64,000 nucleotides of DNA from Struthio camelus (Eukaryota; Chordata; Aves; Struthioniformes; Struthionidae), in the NCBI RefSeq assembly GCF_040807025.1, contig NC_090982.1, positions 77,045,931 to 77,109,930 of the forward strand, in the 5' to 3' direction. Shown here one piece after another: positions 24,473-35,500 of this stretch; within the stretch, counting starts at the first letter, position 1; each line of letters begins with the position of its first letter. The notes under the pieces are model-generated. The model saw only the letters and a list, made by a program, of their open reading frames with translations. It searched no databases and was not told the origin of the DNA. The position numbers were made by a program, and so were the translations under genes.

Positions 24473-27400
24473 CAAGGTGTCCTACAACCTGAAGCTGAAA
24501 GTTGAAGCCAGCTGCATTGGCACAGCTCTGTTCATTGCAGCCTCATTAAAGATTGAAAGAAAGTTTGTTTGTTGTGACCAATTTCCACAAACCCAAGGTG
24601 ACCCTCTCCCATGAGATGTCTCCTCTGCGCTCCTGTATGAAGGATCAAGCTTTGCATTTTACTGACCAGCCTCTTCCTTCTGCTCCTGCAGTTGTCCTTA
24701 AGCTGCCCGAGTCGCTGGCCATCACCGGTGGCTATGCCCAGCAGTACAGAGCTGTGCAGCTGCACCTGCACTGGGGCTCCCTGACGGGACCTGGCTCAGA
24801 GCACACCATCAATAATCACCGCTTTCCCGCAGAGGTAAGGAGCTCCTGCTCCTCCTTGCCGCCCTCCGCAGTGCTGCCCTCGCCTCTCCCAGCGTCTGCA
24901 CAGAGAAGGTGCTGGTGTCCTGTCCCATGGCACCATTTGCCGCTGGATGAATGTTGTAATTGTTTGGCAAGGATCTCTGCTTCCCCGATCGCCTCTGCAG
25001 GGTCAGAGTTTAGTGTAGGAGAGCACCAGCACCTAAAGTAAGAGCTGTGTCTGTGACGTGGCCTGCAGCACAAAGGCAGCCCCTGAGGACGCTCTGCCCA
25101 TGGGTGGGTTTGGGTAGAGCTGGCCTGAAGCAGGGACAAGGCGAACAGGAAGAGGTTGCCCTGCAGGAGAGGCAGCACACCCCCCCAGCATGCCCTGAGA
25201 TGTGGTGGACTCTTCCTCAGGCAGCTGAGCCTGTTCCCCCCCGTGCTGCAGCCCGGCCCTGGGCTGATGGAGCAGGAGCCACGGTGGCCCCAGGCTGGGG
25301 GAGACAGCCCCCTGGGCAGCCTGCTGCGGAGAGCTGTTTACTCTGAACACAGACCGCTTTCCTACTCTGCCAGGTCCCATCTGGTTTTATCCCTCCTTCT
25401 CTAGCACTTGTCCTCAAACCAAACCCAGCTCTGCAGTAAGTTGTCCGTTCCCCCCACCCCCTTCCCCCAGGGCAGGTTTGCTGGCTGTGACCAGGGAAGT
25501 TAAGGTGGGGAACTCTTCACGCTTGCTGCCCTGCAGTGGCATGTTTTCTTGGCCCCACCAGCATGTTTGCTCCCTACGATGGGTGCTCGGTGAGGGTGCA
25601 CGTCTCTCCCAGCCCTTGCTGTGGCAGGTTGGCTGCGCAGAGCCCCATGGCGGTGTGCACCTTCTGGATGTGCCTGTGCTGCATCGGGGCTTGCACCTTT
25701 CCCTTCCAGATCCACGTGGTACACTACAACACCAAGTATGACAACTTTGAGGAGGCGATGGTCCACCCAGATGGCCTGGCAGTGCTGGGAGCCTTCCTGC
25801 AGGTGAGGCCAATAGCTCAGGCTAGGGCAAGAGGGGTAGGAGCAGGACTGGGCGGGGAGCAAGACTAGGGTGGCAGAGTCAGCCACAGCTCCAGGGACAG
25901 GCAAAAGTGCCTGGGGAGAAGGAGACTGAGGGCAGGGTGGCCCTGGTGGGGGGAAGGGGCTGACTGGGGCAGGGTGCCCTGTGTTGGGAGCAATTCCTGC
26001 TTGCTGGCACTGCCATTGGCTGCCTGTTCCACTCTGGTCTCTGTGCTCTTCATTTCTGTGGGGGCTCTGCTTTGCAGGTTGGGCCAAGGGAGAATCCATA
26101 CTATCGGCAAATACTTGAGCATCTGTATACGATCCAGGGAGAAGGTAAGGCACTGTCCCACCTAGTACTTGTCTTGGGGTGCAGCAGCCAGGCAGGGAAA
26201 CTCAGTGCATGGCAGAGAAGGGCAGCAGCCCACACAGAAGAGAAGCGTTGCAGAGTCTGTGCAGAAACAGCTTTCCAAGGTGCCCTTTGCAGCGCTTGCG
26301 CATGCTTTCTCCTGACTCCAGGGCAAATCTGCTGCCCCTGGCTCGACCATATTACAGCCAGGGAGCAGGTTCCCTGGGTAAACGTGGTGCAAAGCTAGGC
26401 TTGGGGATGCCCCGGGTCAGATCTGCTCTAGGGATCCCCATGCTCTGGTGCTGTTCCTGTCTGAGGTTTTGTGTTCTGGACAGTGTTGCCCCATAGTGGG
26501 ACGGTGCTCTTCTGGATAGCCTGGCCTCCCTGCTGGGTTGCACTGCTCTAACTGGTGTTTCTTCTCCCAGGTGAAGAAGTCCTTGTGCCTGGATTCAACA
26601 TTGCTGGCCTGCTGCCTGCCAACCTGAACCTCTACTTCCACTATAACGGCTCTCTGACCACCCCTGCCTGCTATCAGACAGTGAAGTGGACAATCTTCAA
26701 CCAGACCGTGCAGCTGTCTCAAGATCAGGTCTGTCCGGGCACCGAGCCTCTCCCCCTGCTCTTGCCCAGCCTTTCCCCGTAGCGTGCAGCACCCTCGCTC
26801 CTAAGCCAGGCCCCGGTGGGACTCGCCTTGCTCCCGAGCCATCTCCTGAAGGCAGGGGCTCTGCTCCCGAAGGCAGGGCACCTTCGGCTCTGCTCATGCT
26901 GCTTTCCTGCCAGATCTCAGTGCTGGTGACGACCCTGAGGGGGGACGACGACAGCCCTCTGCAGAACAACTTCCGGCGGTTGCAGGAGCTGCATGGGCGA
27001 CACGTGCTGGCGAGTTTCCAGACTGCCCTCACGTCGGTGAAGCAGCTGCCTCCTGGTAAGGAGAGTGCGAACGTGCTCAGGTCATACTCCGCGGTGAGGT
27101 GCGGGAGGGACAGGCTGAGGAGTCGGAGTCAAGGTTTTGCTTCTCTCGTGGGGATGCAGTGTTGGCATGGGTTACCCTGCCCGGCAGAAGACTTACAGCA
27201 GCACTGGCCTCAGGGTCCCATCCTCCCCCATTTTGCACACTTGTCTTGTCCTGCATGGGGAAGATCAGTTTCTAGGAGTGATTTTTGTCCTCGGTCATGC
27301 AGAAGCAATAGTAACACAGGCTGAAGGATGTATGGGGCAGGCTTAAAGGCAAACAGCAAACTCGTAGCAACTCAGGTGCTTGGGAACGTCATCCTCAAAT

Positions 27401-30265
27401 CTAGTAGCTAAATTTAGTTCGGCGTTCACCTTGCGCTCAGTTCGTCCGCGAAGGCCTTTCTTGTGTTGGTGGTTTCCAACTATGTGTTTGTGGCTCTGCA
27501 GAAATTCCTGTCAGTCCTCAGGTGCGACTATCACTTTGCATCACTGAATTCTTGCCTGTTTCTATACTTTGAGATCACTTGGGCTTTTCTGTCCAACATC
27601 CTGTTCCTTTCCTGTTCTGATGGCATTTCCTCCTTAATATCATTATTCCCACACCTTGTGTAGGGTGACTAATAAAAATAGTACACAAGATTGGTCCCAG
27701 GCCTTCGGGAAAAACCTCAAGTAACCGCATGCTGGCATGCCACTTCCCCTCTCCGTTCCAGCTCCCCGTAGCCAGCTCACTGCTGGCCGTATGCTTTTAA
27801 TCACCGTGTTCTTCAGCCTCCCGAGCACTTTCCCATGTGGCACTGCATCAAATGCTTCACTGAAGTCTGGAGAGATAAAATCTACTGCATTTCCTTTGTC
27901 TAGAATATCAGTTATCAAAGAAGGATATCGGGTTAGGCTGGCATGCTCTATCTTTGGTAAACCTGCTAGACATTTTATCACATTTTCCATTTACCTCCAA
28001 GCCTTTTGTGACTTTCTTGCAGAAGCTGTTCTAAGGCCTTTAGTTGCTGAAGCTTAGATGAGGGGGTGGAGTTGTCCAGCTCAGCTTTTTCTTTTCTTAT
28101 TTGCTATTTAAATCAAACAACCCCAACTTTAACGAACCCGTGAAGGCCTTGTTCCTGGATTTGCAGTTCTGAGTGCCAGGACGCTGTCCCAGTAGTCCTG
28201 GATGTGATTACCTTGCCCCCTGCCTTGTGTGCATTGGGTTGTTCAAGTTTTGTTCCCACTTCTGCTCTGATAATTAGCCATCATATGCCTTTGCCCCATG
28301 CACTGGACTTATTGAATGCTGAGATCAAGTGCTTATTCAGCTTTGGGGTCATGTCTCACTTAGCTTTCATCTATACCTCCTGTGCCCGCGCTTGTTGATC
28401 TTTCCCGAGTCGCCAGCAGTTCAGGAAAGCAGCACTGGCCCAGGCTGCTGGGTGAAGGAGGCAAGTTCGGCTGAGCTGCTGGGTCCTGCTGGATATTGCC
28501 CACAGATAGATAGTGCCACTCCGTGCACGATACAGATGTGTACAGATGATAATGCAACCCTTTTAAAGGCAATGGTATAGTGGTAGGTAAATACTTGCCT
28601 GGCACGGCCCCCACCCAGTATTTAGGGCCCAGACACAGTCCCTGCCTCGATGCTGGCCGCTGAGCCGTCCCTACGCGGGATGCCCTGCCGGAAACAGCCA
28701 GGGCCGTGGGGACGCGGAGGTGGCTGCACTGCCTCCCACCAGCCTGGTGTGGGCTGCCCACTCTCTCTCGGGGGCAGAGGCTGGCGGGAGCCTGTCTGCA
28801 CCTCCCCAAGCCGGCAGTGAAGAGGTGAGCCTGTGTTTCATCCCACTGTTTACCCACAGGCAGCGGAGGCTCTCCAGGGAGGCCGCCCCTCGGGGGTGCT
28901 GCGGGGGCAAAGCCCAGCCTGGCCCCACGAGCAGGTACCGCTGTGCTGGTGGTGGGCCTGCCGTTTCTGCGGGGAGCGTGGGGTTTCTTGCCCTGCTCCT
29001 GGCTCGGGGAGCTGACTCGCCTGGCCGGGCTCTTGCCTGGGTTGCGCGTCCGCGGGCCACTGCAGTGCTGCTCTGCCCGCTCAGCTCTGCGGCCGGCTGC
29101 TTTCCAGGCACGGAGCAGCAGAGGGCAGAGTGGTGGGGGAGATGGCTTTTGGCTGGGCTCAGTGAGTCTTCCATGTTAGGTGGTGGTTCAGCAATTCTTT
29201 TTTTTTCCTTCTCCAATGTTTCTGGCTGCGAGCTGCTCAGGGTGCAAAGGGCAGCCCTCCCTCGACTGCTCAAAGAGGGTGGGGGATTTTGCAGACCACC
29301 TTGCTTTGCCTGTGCTACCCCCTTAGCTCTGCAGACTTGACACGCCCCCTCGACCCAACACCTTGGGAAACCTCTTGACCATGCCGTATCTCTTTCAGGT
29401 GGTGACAGCTCATCAGAGGCAGGTAGGTGAGAGCCCTGGGGCTGCTGGCCCAAAGGAGGGAGGTGGGTAACGCAACATTGGGGTGGTACCTGCCTGGGAA
29501 AGGGGTGGCCCGGCAGCTGTGCACTGAGCTGGGAGGGTGCTGAGCTGTCCTGGGCCTCTGTAGCATCTGTGCAGTGGGGGGGGGTCTCACAGTTGTCCTC
29601 TCACATCTGTGTTTAGGTGCAGAAAAACACACGAGTTCCTTTCAGGCAGGTAAGCACGCTCAGCTGAGGCTGCTGGCTTCGGGTCGTCTTTGCCTTCTGT
29701 CCATGGGCTCCTGGCCTTTCCCAGCCTTGCCCCATCTCCCTTGGCCCATAGCTGCAGGGGACCATCCCCATTGTAACGTGCCTGTGCTCGGCTCACTTGC
29801 AGGGGATGTGCTGGCTGTGCTCTTCGGGGTGCTCTTTGCTGTCACCGCGCTGGCCTTCCTGCTCTACATCCACAAACACCGCAACCAGAATGCACGGTGA
29901 GTGATGGGATGTGCAGGGAGCTGCAGACTAGGAGGAGGGGGGCTGCATGGATCGTGGCTGGGGACAGGGGACTGTGAGGTGCCAGGGACACATCTGAGGC
30001 AGCAGTCCCTGCTTGAGTGATGGAAATGTGTGCCCATGTATGCATGTGTACGTGAAGGGGGGGGAGGTTAAGGGTTGTCTCTAGGACAACGAGTGCTAGT
30101 CTCATGGGAAAGGGGTTAGTAGGGCTTTTTTAGTGTTGCCTCTTCAGGCCCCCCTCCCTGTCTGCTCTAACACGCCTCTGCTTTTCCTCCCCCCCCAGGC
30201 TGGACTCGCCGACCAAATCCAAGGTCATCTACACGGCAGCCACCACAGATGAGAACGCAGTGTGA
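14707..30265 (+). CDS. CA9: Carbonic anhydrase 9 (transmembrane, extracellular catalytic domain), 12 exons
   Basis: A zinc enzyme of the cell surface that hydrates CO2 and regulates outside pH. Joined exons (14707-14809, 21349-21378, 22249-22419, 24692-24834, 25710-25802, 26078-26144, 26571-26728, 26914-27055, 29399-29422, 29617-29649, 29803-29896, 30199-30265) give 1,125 nt, 374 aa, in frame throughout. Signal peptide is about residues 1-25. The alpha-CA domain is about 42-300: zinc ligands His126, His128 and His151, proton shuttle His100, Glu138-Thr232 pair, cysteines 56 and 236 positioned for the family disulfide, N-glycosylation site Asn246 (NQT). A stalk, a transmembrane helix (324-344) and a cytoplasmic tail ending DENAV follow. 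The membrane exon ([19 protein letters not shown]) matches CA9 rather than CA12 or CA14, and the neighbours TPM2 and TLN1 are those of human CA9. The proteoglycan-like domain of human CA9 is absent. Confidence 0.93.
14810..21348 (+). other. CA9: CA9 intron 1 (6.5 kb)
   Basis: GC-rich at the start (CpG-island shoulder to about 15.3 kb), then unique-looking DNA with one CR1 insertion. I see no further exon with conserved coding sequence; an exon for a proteoglycan-like domain was looked for and not found. The following intron 2 (21,379-22,248) also holds nothing recognisable. Confidence 0.6.
18991..19362 (-). mobile_element. CR1 non-LTR retrotransposon, truncated 3' end
   Basis: On the plus strand it begins cacagaatcacagaat, the reverse complement of the CR1 3' terminal repeat. 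It continues with the classic 'gacctctggagatcatctag', 'ctgctcaagcagggtcacct' and 'ctctgtcaccctcacagtga' segments. The minus strand still reads the pol C-terminus ([19 protein letters not shown]). It is 5'-truncated as usual and relatively little decayed. Confidence 0.92.
21349..21378 (+). CDS. CA9: CA9 exon 2 (30-nt micro-exon)
   Basis: The acceptor follows a T/C-rich tract (ttttcaag|gt) and the donor is AAAG|GTAAAT. It encodes [10 protein letters not shown], equivalent to the SHWRYGG entry of the catalytic domain in human CA9, whose second exon is also very short. Phase 1 at both ends fits its neighbours. Confidence 0.88.
22249..22419 (+). CDS. CA9: CA9 exon 3: start of catalytic domain
   Basis: The 171 nt hold the QSPININT motif (equivalent to QSPVDI), Cys56, and the NNGHT motif with the proton-shuttle histidine. 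Acceptor is cgaaccag|ac and donor cacacag|gtgggt. Confidence 0.95.
22420..24691 (+). other. CA9: CA9 intron 3 with old repeat relics
   Basis: A/T-richer than the flanking exons. Around 22,560-22,900 the text 'aaggccaaaagggcaacatt' then 'aggctgtctagcctgtaagg' resembles an old interspersed repeat widespread in sauropsids (identity uncertain). A 35-T homopolymer is listed separately. No exon is seen. Confidence 0.45.
24434..24468. repeat. Uninterrupted T35 homopolymer
   Basis: Thirty-five consecutive T residues, 223 nt before CA9 exon 4. It could be the poly-A tail of a minus-strand retroposed sequence lying to its right, or simple slippage. No target-site duplication was identified. Confidence 0.85.
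24692..24834 (+). CDS. CA9: CA9 exon 4: first two zinc ligands
   Basis: The 143 nt contain QLHLHWG (zinc ligands His126 and His128) and GSEHT with the gatekeeper glutamate. Acceptor is ctcctgcag|tt and donor cagag|gtaagg; the exon ends in phase 0. Confidence 0.95.
24835..25709 (+). other. CA9: CA9 intron 4
   Basis: 875 nt of unique-looking intron with no exon, repeat or motif that I can support. Introns 5 (25,803-26,077), 6 (26,145-26,570) and 7 (26,729-26,913) are similarly plain. Confidence 0.5.
25710..25802 (+). CDS. CA9: CA9 exon 5: third zinc ligand
   Basis: The 93 nt encode [10 protein letters not shown] through [10 protein letters not shown]. The first histidine is the third zinc ligand. 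Acceptor is cccttccag|atc and donor ctgcag|gtgagg. Confidence 0.95.
26078..26144 (+). CDS. CA9: CA9 exon 6
   Basis: The 67 nt encode [20 protein letters not shown] plus GE. Acceptor is tttgcag|gtt, donor gagaag|gtaagg, exit phase 1. Confidence 0.93.
26571..26728 (+). CDS. CA9: CA9 exon 7: active-site threonine, disulfide cysteine and glycosylation site
   Basis: The 158 nt encode the conserved [12 protein letters not shown] segment with the Thr199-equivalent (residue 232) and Cys236, then [10 protein letters not shown], which keeps the N-glycosylation site known in human CA9. Donor is gatcag|gtctgt. Confidence 0.95.
26914..27055 (+). CDS. CA9: CA9 exon 8: end of catalytic domain
   Basis: The 142 nt encode the C-terminal part of the CA fold ([20 protein letters not shown]). 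Acceptor is tgccag|atc, donor cctg|gtaagg, exit phase 1. Confidence 0.92.
27056..29398 (+). other. CA9: CA9 intron 8 (2.3 kb)
   Basis: It separates the catalytic domain from the stalk exons and contains an antisense CR1-like relic (listed separately). A GC-rich stretch at 28.6-29.1 kb holds no in-phase exon. Confidence 0.5.
27660..28060 (-). repeat. Old CR1-type reverse transcriptase relic, antisense
   Basis: The minus strand reads [20 protein letters not shown] then [12 protein letters not shown], matching the LINE reverse transcriptase core DKGNAVD...LDFSKAFDTVPH. Other frames are broken. The element is old and both ends are unclear. Confidence 0.8.
29399..29422 (+). CDS. CA9: CA9 stalk micro-exon A (24 nt)
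   Basis: Acceptor is ctctttcag|gt and donor aggcag|gtaggt. It encodes GGDSSSEA in phase 1/phase 1, so it can be included or skipped without a frame change. It lies where human CA9 has its short exon 9, between the catalytic domain and the membrane helix. Confidence 0.7.
29617..29649 (+). CDS. CA9: CA9 stalk micro-exon B (33 nt)
   Basis: Acceptor is tgtgtttag|gt and donor caggcag|gtaagc. It encodes [11 protein letters not shown], phase 1/phase 1, a serine/threonine-rich juxtamembrane stalk. Human CA9 has only one exon at this position. Confidence 0.7.
29803..29896 (+). CDS. CA9: CA9 transmembrane exon
   Basis: The 94 nt encode [19 protein letters not shown], a single hydrophobic helix, then basic residues (HKHRNQNAR) that fix the cytoplasmic side. 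Acceptor is acttgcag|gg, donor gcacg|gtgagt, exit phase 2. Confidence 0.93.
30199..30265 (+). CDS. CA9: CA9 last exon: cytoplasmic tail and stop
   Basis: The acceptor follows a C-rich tract (ccccccag|gc). It encodes [16 protein letters not shown]... ending DENAV and TGA at 30,263-30,265. The KVIY...T.. pattern is shared with the tails of CA12 and CA14. Confidence 0.9.
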
Positions 30266-30463
30266 GCCCTGTGCCACGGCAGCGGTCCTGGCACTGCTGG
30301 CTCAGCCTGCCACCCCACAACCCATCACTCCTGCCCTGGCTGATGGGAGGGCTGTCACTCCAGCATCCCTCTGCTGCATGGGCTGCCACACAGAGAAAGT
30401 TCACCTGGGGCAGCATCTGCCCTCAGCAGCTATTTTTGTTATAAAAAGATAAAAACATATTTA
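30266..30463 (+). other. CA9: CA9 3' UTR (approximate end)
   Basis: After the stop codon the sequence runs to an A/T-rich end with variant poly(A) signals (TATAAA and GATAAA near 30,440-30,452) followed by a genomic A tract at about 30,463-30,478. No canonical AATAAA is present, so the true 3' end is uncertain. Confidence 0.45.
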
Positions 30464-30478
30464 AAAAAAAAAAAAAAA

Positions 30479-31530
30479 GCAGAAAGCCTGCTGTGGTGCC
30501 AGCCCTGCCTCTGCTCTTCTGGTGCTGGGCTGCGGGAGAGGAAAGGGTGCCAGAGTAGCCAGCCCCATGGCGTAGGGATGCCGGGACTCTTTCCAGACAA
30601 GCAGAGAAAGCATCAGCCTCTATGCCCCAGGCAAAGCTCCAGAGCAAGCAGTGCTGGGCTCCTAGCACAGCCTGGCCCTGCCCTTCATCGCTCTGGGACT
30701 TCTTCCTCCTCTTATTTGTGTAAAGCGCTGGAAAAATACAACCAGGAGTTGGTATGGCCAAAGAAATGCAGAACTGAAGAGGGCAGACCCATTGCTTCCT
30801 CCCTAGCCAGCCCCTGCCCTCCTGCCCCCACCCAGTTCCCCTCTGGGTATGCTATAGGCTCTTGTAGCACTTTCCTCAAATCACCTATGCCCTCTTCTTG
30901 CTTACCACCCCTGAAGCCTCTTGTTCAGTCAGAGCCAAGCCCTGGACCGCTCCCTACTGCTCCGCAGCCAAGAGAAACGTGCTGGGCTTAGGAGAGGGAA
31001 GGAACCTGCTGCTCACCACCTCTGAGCAGCCTCCACCCTGAGGGTAGCCACTGCCCCCTGCGAGGGTGCTGCTGGGAGAAGGGCTAAGGGGAGGAAATGC
31101 TGGGGCCTAGCCCACGTTAGGAGGGACAGAGCAGGAGCAAGGCTTCAAGGCAGTTGTGGGAGTGCCATAGGGGCAGAATGGGCCCAGGATCCTCAAAGCT
31201 GCCTTCCAGAAAAGACAAAAACAAAGCTCTCCTAGTTCCTTGACATCATTTGGAGGGACAAAAGGATATCATGAAGCTAAAGTCACCCTTGGGGTGGGGG
31301 GAGAGGGAAAAGGTCCACATGACCTCTGTCACCTGCTTGGATGCCTAGCAGGTAGTACCCTGCATTGGCAGGCAGGAGAGCTGGGCTATCCCTGACTCTG
31401 CAGGCAAATCCCCAGCTGCAGCCATGCTGCATTCGATCCCTCACAGTCACACGTGTGGGAGCTGCTGCCATTGCTGTAGGGTGCTTGCACCCTGCCCACA
31501 GAGGCACGGCTGCCAGCCATGCACAACCCC
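30479..31530. other. Intergenic spacer between converging CA9 and APH1
   Basis: About 1.05 kb without recognisable exons or repeats between the two facing 3' ends. It may include extended 3' UTR of either gene. Confidence 0.5.
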
Positions 31531-31550
31531 ACTCACATCCAATACTTCTC

Positions 31551-31556
31551 TTTATT
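31551..31556 (-). terminator. Poly(A) signal of the APH1 gene
   Basis: The plus strand TTTATT gives AATAAA on the minus strand, about 960 nt after the APH1 stop codon. It is the first canonical signal on that strand. Confidence 0.65.
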
Positions 31557-32513
31557 GGTATAAAAGCCCAGTGTGGACAAAATCGCATTCTCAGCCCTGA
31601 GCCCGATGGTAATTTCTACCTCCCGGTCCTGTAGCGCATCCTCAGGGCTGATGCCCTGCTGAAAAGTCCCTCTCCAACCCTGGGAGAGGGAAATGATCCA
31701 CTGGAATGGTCCCCTGAATGTCACACCCACCCCTCCCAAGCTTTGCTGGCACCAGGGGTGGGGTGACTTGTCATCCTGAGCCCCCAGCCACTATCCAGCC
31801 AGGCCCATGTCTGCCAGGCACTGCACCCTCCTCCCACCCTGGGTAGCTCCAACCCCCTTTTCCCCGCCCCATGCCAGCTGCCAATGGTGCCCTGCACCTT
31901 ACCACCGCTCCACCAGCCTCCCCTACCCGCACTGGGGTGCCAACTCACTGCAGCTGCCACAGTTCAGCACCAGGGCAAAGCCTCGCAGTGCAGCAAGCCT
32001 GGGTGAAGAGGTGGAGAAAGTAGCACCACAGCGTTTGGCCCCAGCCCAGAGCGTGACAATGCCCTGCAAGGCTGCTTCCTCCACCCCAGGGGAGGAGGAA
32101 GAGGAGGAGCGATGTCTCCCTCCAGCACAGGGGACAGCATATCTTCCATATCTTCTGTGGTGGGGGAAGAAGCAATGTGTTTCTTCAGGCTTGGGCCTCA
32201 GGCAGTCCAAGGTAACATCCTTCCCAAGCAGGCTAACTCAGCCTTCAGTTGCAGCATGGCAGGGCCAGCAAAGCCGAGTCCCCCAAGCAGGGCTGTTCTG
32301 CGGGGGCTCCCAAAGGGGCAGAGGAGCGAGCCAGCCCCAGCGACGACAATCTGCTGGCTGCTGCAGCAGGACCGGAGCACCTGCCCCGCAGGGCCTGGCC
32401 GGTGTCCTCCATTCCAGGAGAAAATATATTGCAGAGAAGGTGACGGCCGCTCTAGCCGACAGAACGGAGGGGAGGGCAGGGGGCAGCTGGGGACAGGAAC
32501 ATCCCACAGGGCC
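31557..32513 (-). other. APH1 3' UTR
   Basis: The sequence between the stop codon at 32,514-32,516 and the AATAAA signal is GC-rich and carries no further in-phase coding exon. Confidence 0.55.
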
Positions 32514-32551
32514 TCAGGATCCTGGCTGTGGGCTGGCTCCACTCTGTGAAC
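32514..32551 (-). CDS. APH1 exon 7: short C-terminal tail
   Basis: Acceptor CCTGTAG|GTTCAC joins in phase to give C-SQSGASPQPGS and TGA. The tail is hydrophilic and poorly conserved in the family. If the preceding intron is retained, a different 23-residue tail results (see findings). Confidence 0.75.
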
Positions 32552-35500
32552 CTACAGGAACAAAGAGACGGGGGTCAGATTTCAGCAAACTTCTTGCCCC
32601 ATCCATTTCCTACAGCAGAGGCAACAATCCAGCTAAGGCCCCAAACCACAGAGTTTCCTAACCTGTCTGTGGTAGCGAAGGAGATCACATCCTTGCTTCA
32701 GCCTCTGATTGAGACAACCCCCGACCCTCAGCACTGTCCCAGCTCCTCACAGGTAGCCCAGAAGGGACCAGCCCAGCCAGCTACTGAGTCCCCCTGTAAT
32801 GGAGCAGGACTTACAGAGCAGGAAGCGACGCACGTTCTGGGCAGAGCCCCCTGACAGCAGGTAGGCCCAGGTGGCAGCGACAGCCATCAGCAGGTAGGAG
32901 GGCACCAGGCTGCCCACGTACAGGGGGTTGCAAAACGTCTGGGGAAGAGAAGCAGGAGAGGGAAAGGGTAAGCGGGCAGGAAAGGGATCTCTCAAGCCCT
33001 TGCTGCTGGACACAGCCATCATGTCCTGCTCCTCTCTCTTCCCCCGGGACAGCAGCTCTGGTGAGGGGCTGGGATGGGACAGGCACACGTGGCAGCATCA
33101 CAGCCCATGGCCTTGCTGAGCTGGCAGAGTACCGGGGCAGGAGAAACCAGCTCCAGCCGTTTGCCTTTGTCAAGGGCCCATCCCATGTGGGGCTGCTTCC
33201 AAGTCCCCAAACATCAACAGCTTTGTTGCTGTCGAAGGCTCTTCCTTCCTCTCTGGGCAGGGGGACTATCACATACCAAAGCCATTCCTGAACACAGGCC
33301 CCTAGCACACGGCTCCGCTCCCTGCTACTCACCGATCCCGAAACAGCAAGGTGCATGACAACAACAGCCATGATCTCCCACCAGCGCCGGTTCTCACAGC
33401 CATGGAAAAAGAGGATCCCCCAGAAGGTGTGAAGGAAAATCAGCACCATGGTCATAAAGGCTGCAGGGAGCAGCACAGAGGGGAGTCACAGGAGAGTCAC
33501 CCACCCCATCCTGTGGACTTAGGCTGGTGGAGAGGAGTCAGGCCAGGGAAGACGAGTGGTGGCACTACTGGGCTGAACTAGTAAGCACATGGGCACACCT
33601 TGAGTGTGGGAGGGATGGGGGACAGGCGCAGGGAGGGTAGCAGGCCACAGAGAGAAGGGTTTTGCACAGAACGCTCTTGCAGGTGGGGGGCTAAGAAAGG
33701 TATGGGGAGTAGCAGCAAAATGTAGCACGAAGGGGAGAGGACTGGGGGCTAAGGCTGTCATTCATGGGGCTGCACATCTCCGTGATGAGGCACAGTGGAG
33801 GGGCAGAGATGTGGGAGAAGGGTCGGGCTTGTCACTCACCCGAGGTCAAGAAGTAAAGCTGTGAGTCCCCATGGATCCCCACGGTGCCAGGCCCTAACGC
33901 GTCTGCCAGGAGATTGATCATGGAGAAGGCACCGCTCATGAGCCCAAAGCCCACGCCAGCCACTGCCAGGACAAAGACACTGTAAGGCCCTGAGCCCACA
34001 GCTCCAGCAGCCTCCCAGGGCCACCTACACCCAGGCACCGCCTAATCCCGCAAGAGACCCAGCCTGCTTTGGTGTGAGAAACCTCCCTTTCCTCTTGGCA
34101 AGAGGCCCAGCACCTCCCTATGGCCCAGGTTCACCCTGTGGGGCCACCTCTGGCTCTGCATTTGGGGTGCCCTGCTCTGCCCGCCACTCACCGTATGCCA
34201 TTTGCTGGATGGAAATCGGGGAGCAGCCATCTTCGCTGAGGGCCACGAGACCTTCAATAGCCTTCCTACAGAGAGGAGAGCACGTTGGAGCACAGCACAG
34301 CACGGCACGGCACGGCACGGCTGCAGCACCAAGGACGAACTGGGCAGCAAGCCAGGATTTCATCCTGCATCAACCCGCCCTCTTTGTAATCTCACAAAAG
34401 GAAGGGTGCAGCTGTGACACAATTGGGTCTCTGACAGACACCTGACTTTATGCTGAAAGATACTGCGATTGACTGATTGATTGATTGACTGGCACTTTGC
34501 ATATCACTAGACCACAGCAATAAACATTTATGACTTGGCTGACAAACTCCAGCAAGGAGCGCTGACTGAGGGCATCAGGATCAGTGCTCTTGCGTGTTCC
34601 CATTACTGAATTGGCAGCAACTGCAAAAACCACCATGGAGAGTATCTGTGGGACCTCCCTAATTGCCTGACAAACCATGCACACAAAAGACATACATTAG
34701 TGAAGCCAAATACAAACATTTTCCACATAGGAAGATGGATGCAAGCCAACCCTATAGACTAAGTGTAGGGGAAAACAGAATGCTGTGGGCCCAACGGGCA
34801 GCATCCTTGCACGAGGCTGCAGAAAACAGTACTGCTGCCGACATAGGAAGCATACACCCGTGAGACTGCACCGGGTCTTTGCATCCGTATTTTTAAAAGA
34901 GGTTGAAAAAACAGGGAGGGTGCAGAGAAGAGCTCAAAGAGCTAGAAAAATTGCTTTGGGGGAGAGACTCAGGAGCCTGGCCTGACAAATTTCATCAGCT
35001 TTGGGCTCTGGTGGGTAAGGAGAAATACAGAAAGCCTCTTCAGCCTGGAGGAGGAAAGCAGCACTAGAAGTTGCTGGGCTTCTGCAGAACAAAACGCAAT
35101 GGTTTATGTTACAGAGGGTAATCTACGGATCTCTGCTACCCTCTGCCTTCCTGGCTCCAGCAATGCCTTGCTGTAGGGAGTGGTGTGAGCTCACATACCA
35201 ACCACTGGCTGAACAACTGGCACTGCTTCCACACACGCCCCTACCCAAGTCCGGACCTTTCCCAAGCCCCTCGTTCCCAAGCTATCACCCTTTCCCTGCC
35301 TTTCTCTTGCTCCCAGCCCTTCCTGCATGCGTACTCCCTGCACCACGCTATGCTTGGGGAATAGGTGTGTGCAGCCAGCTGGCAAGGCAGGGACTGCTGG
35401 GATCCCAGCATTGCCTCCTTTTGGCCATCCGTGCTGCCCAGTGCGCAGGCTGCCTTGGGCCGTCCAAAAGCCCACGCGACTGGCAGCGCATGCTCAGCCC

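Noticed and set aside
28814-28827. Possible extra CA9 stalk exon
   Set aside because: A donor-like GAG|GTGAGC exists, but with the nearest acceptor the length breaks the phase.
14707-30265. CA12 or CA14 instead of CA9
   Set aside because: The membrane exon and the FNQTV glycosylation segment match CA9, exon sizes follow CA9, and TPM2/TLN1 are its neighbours.
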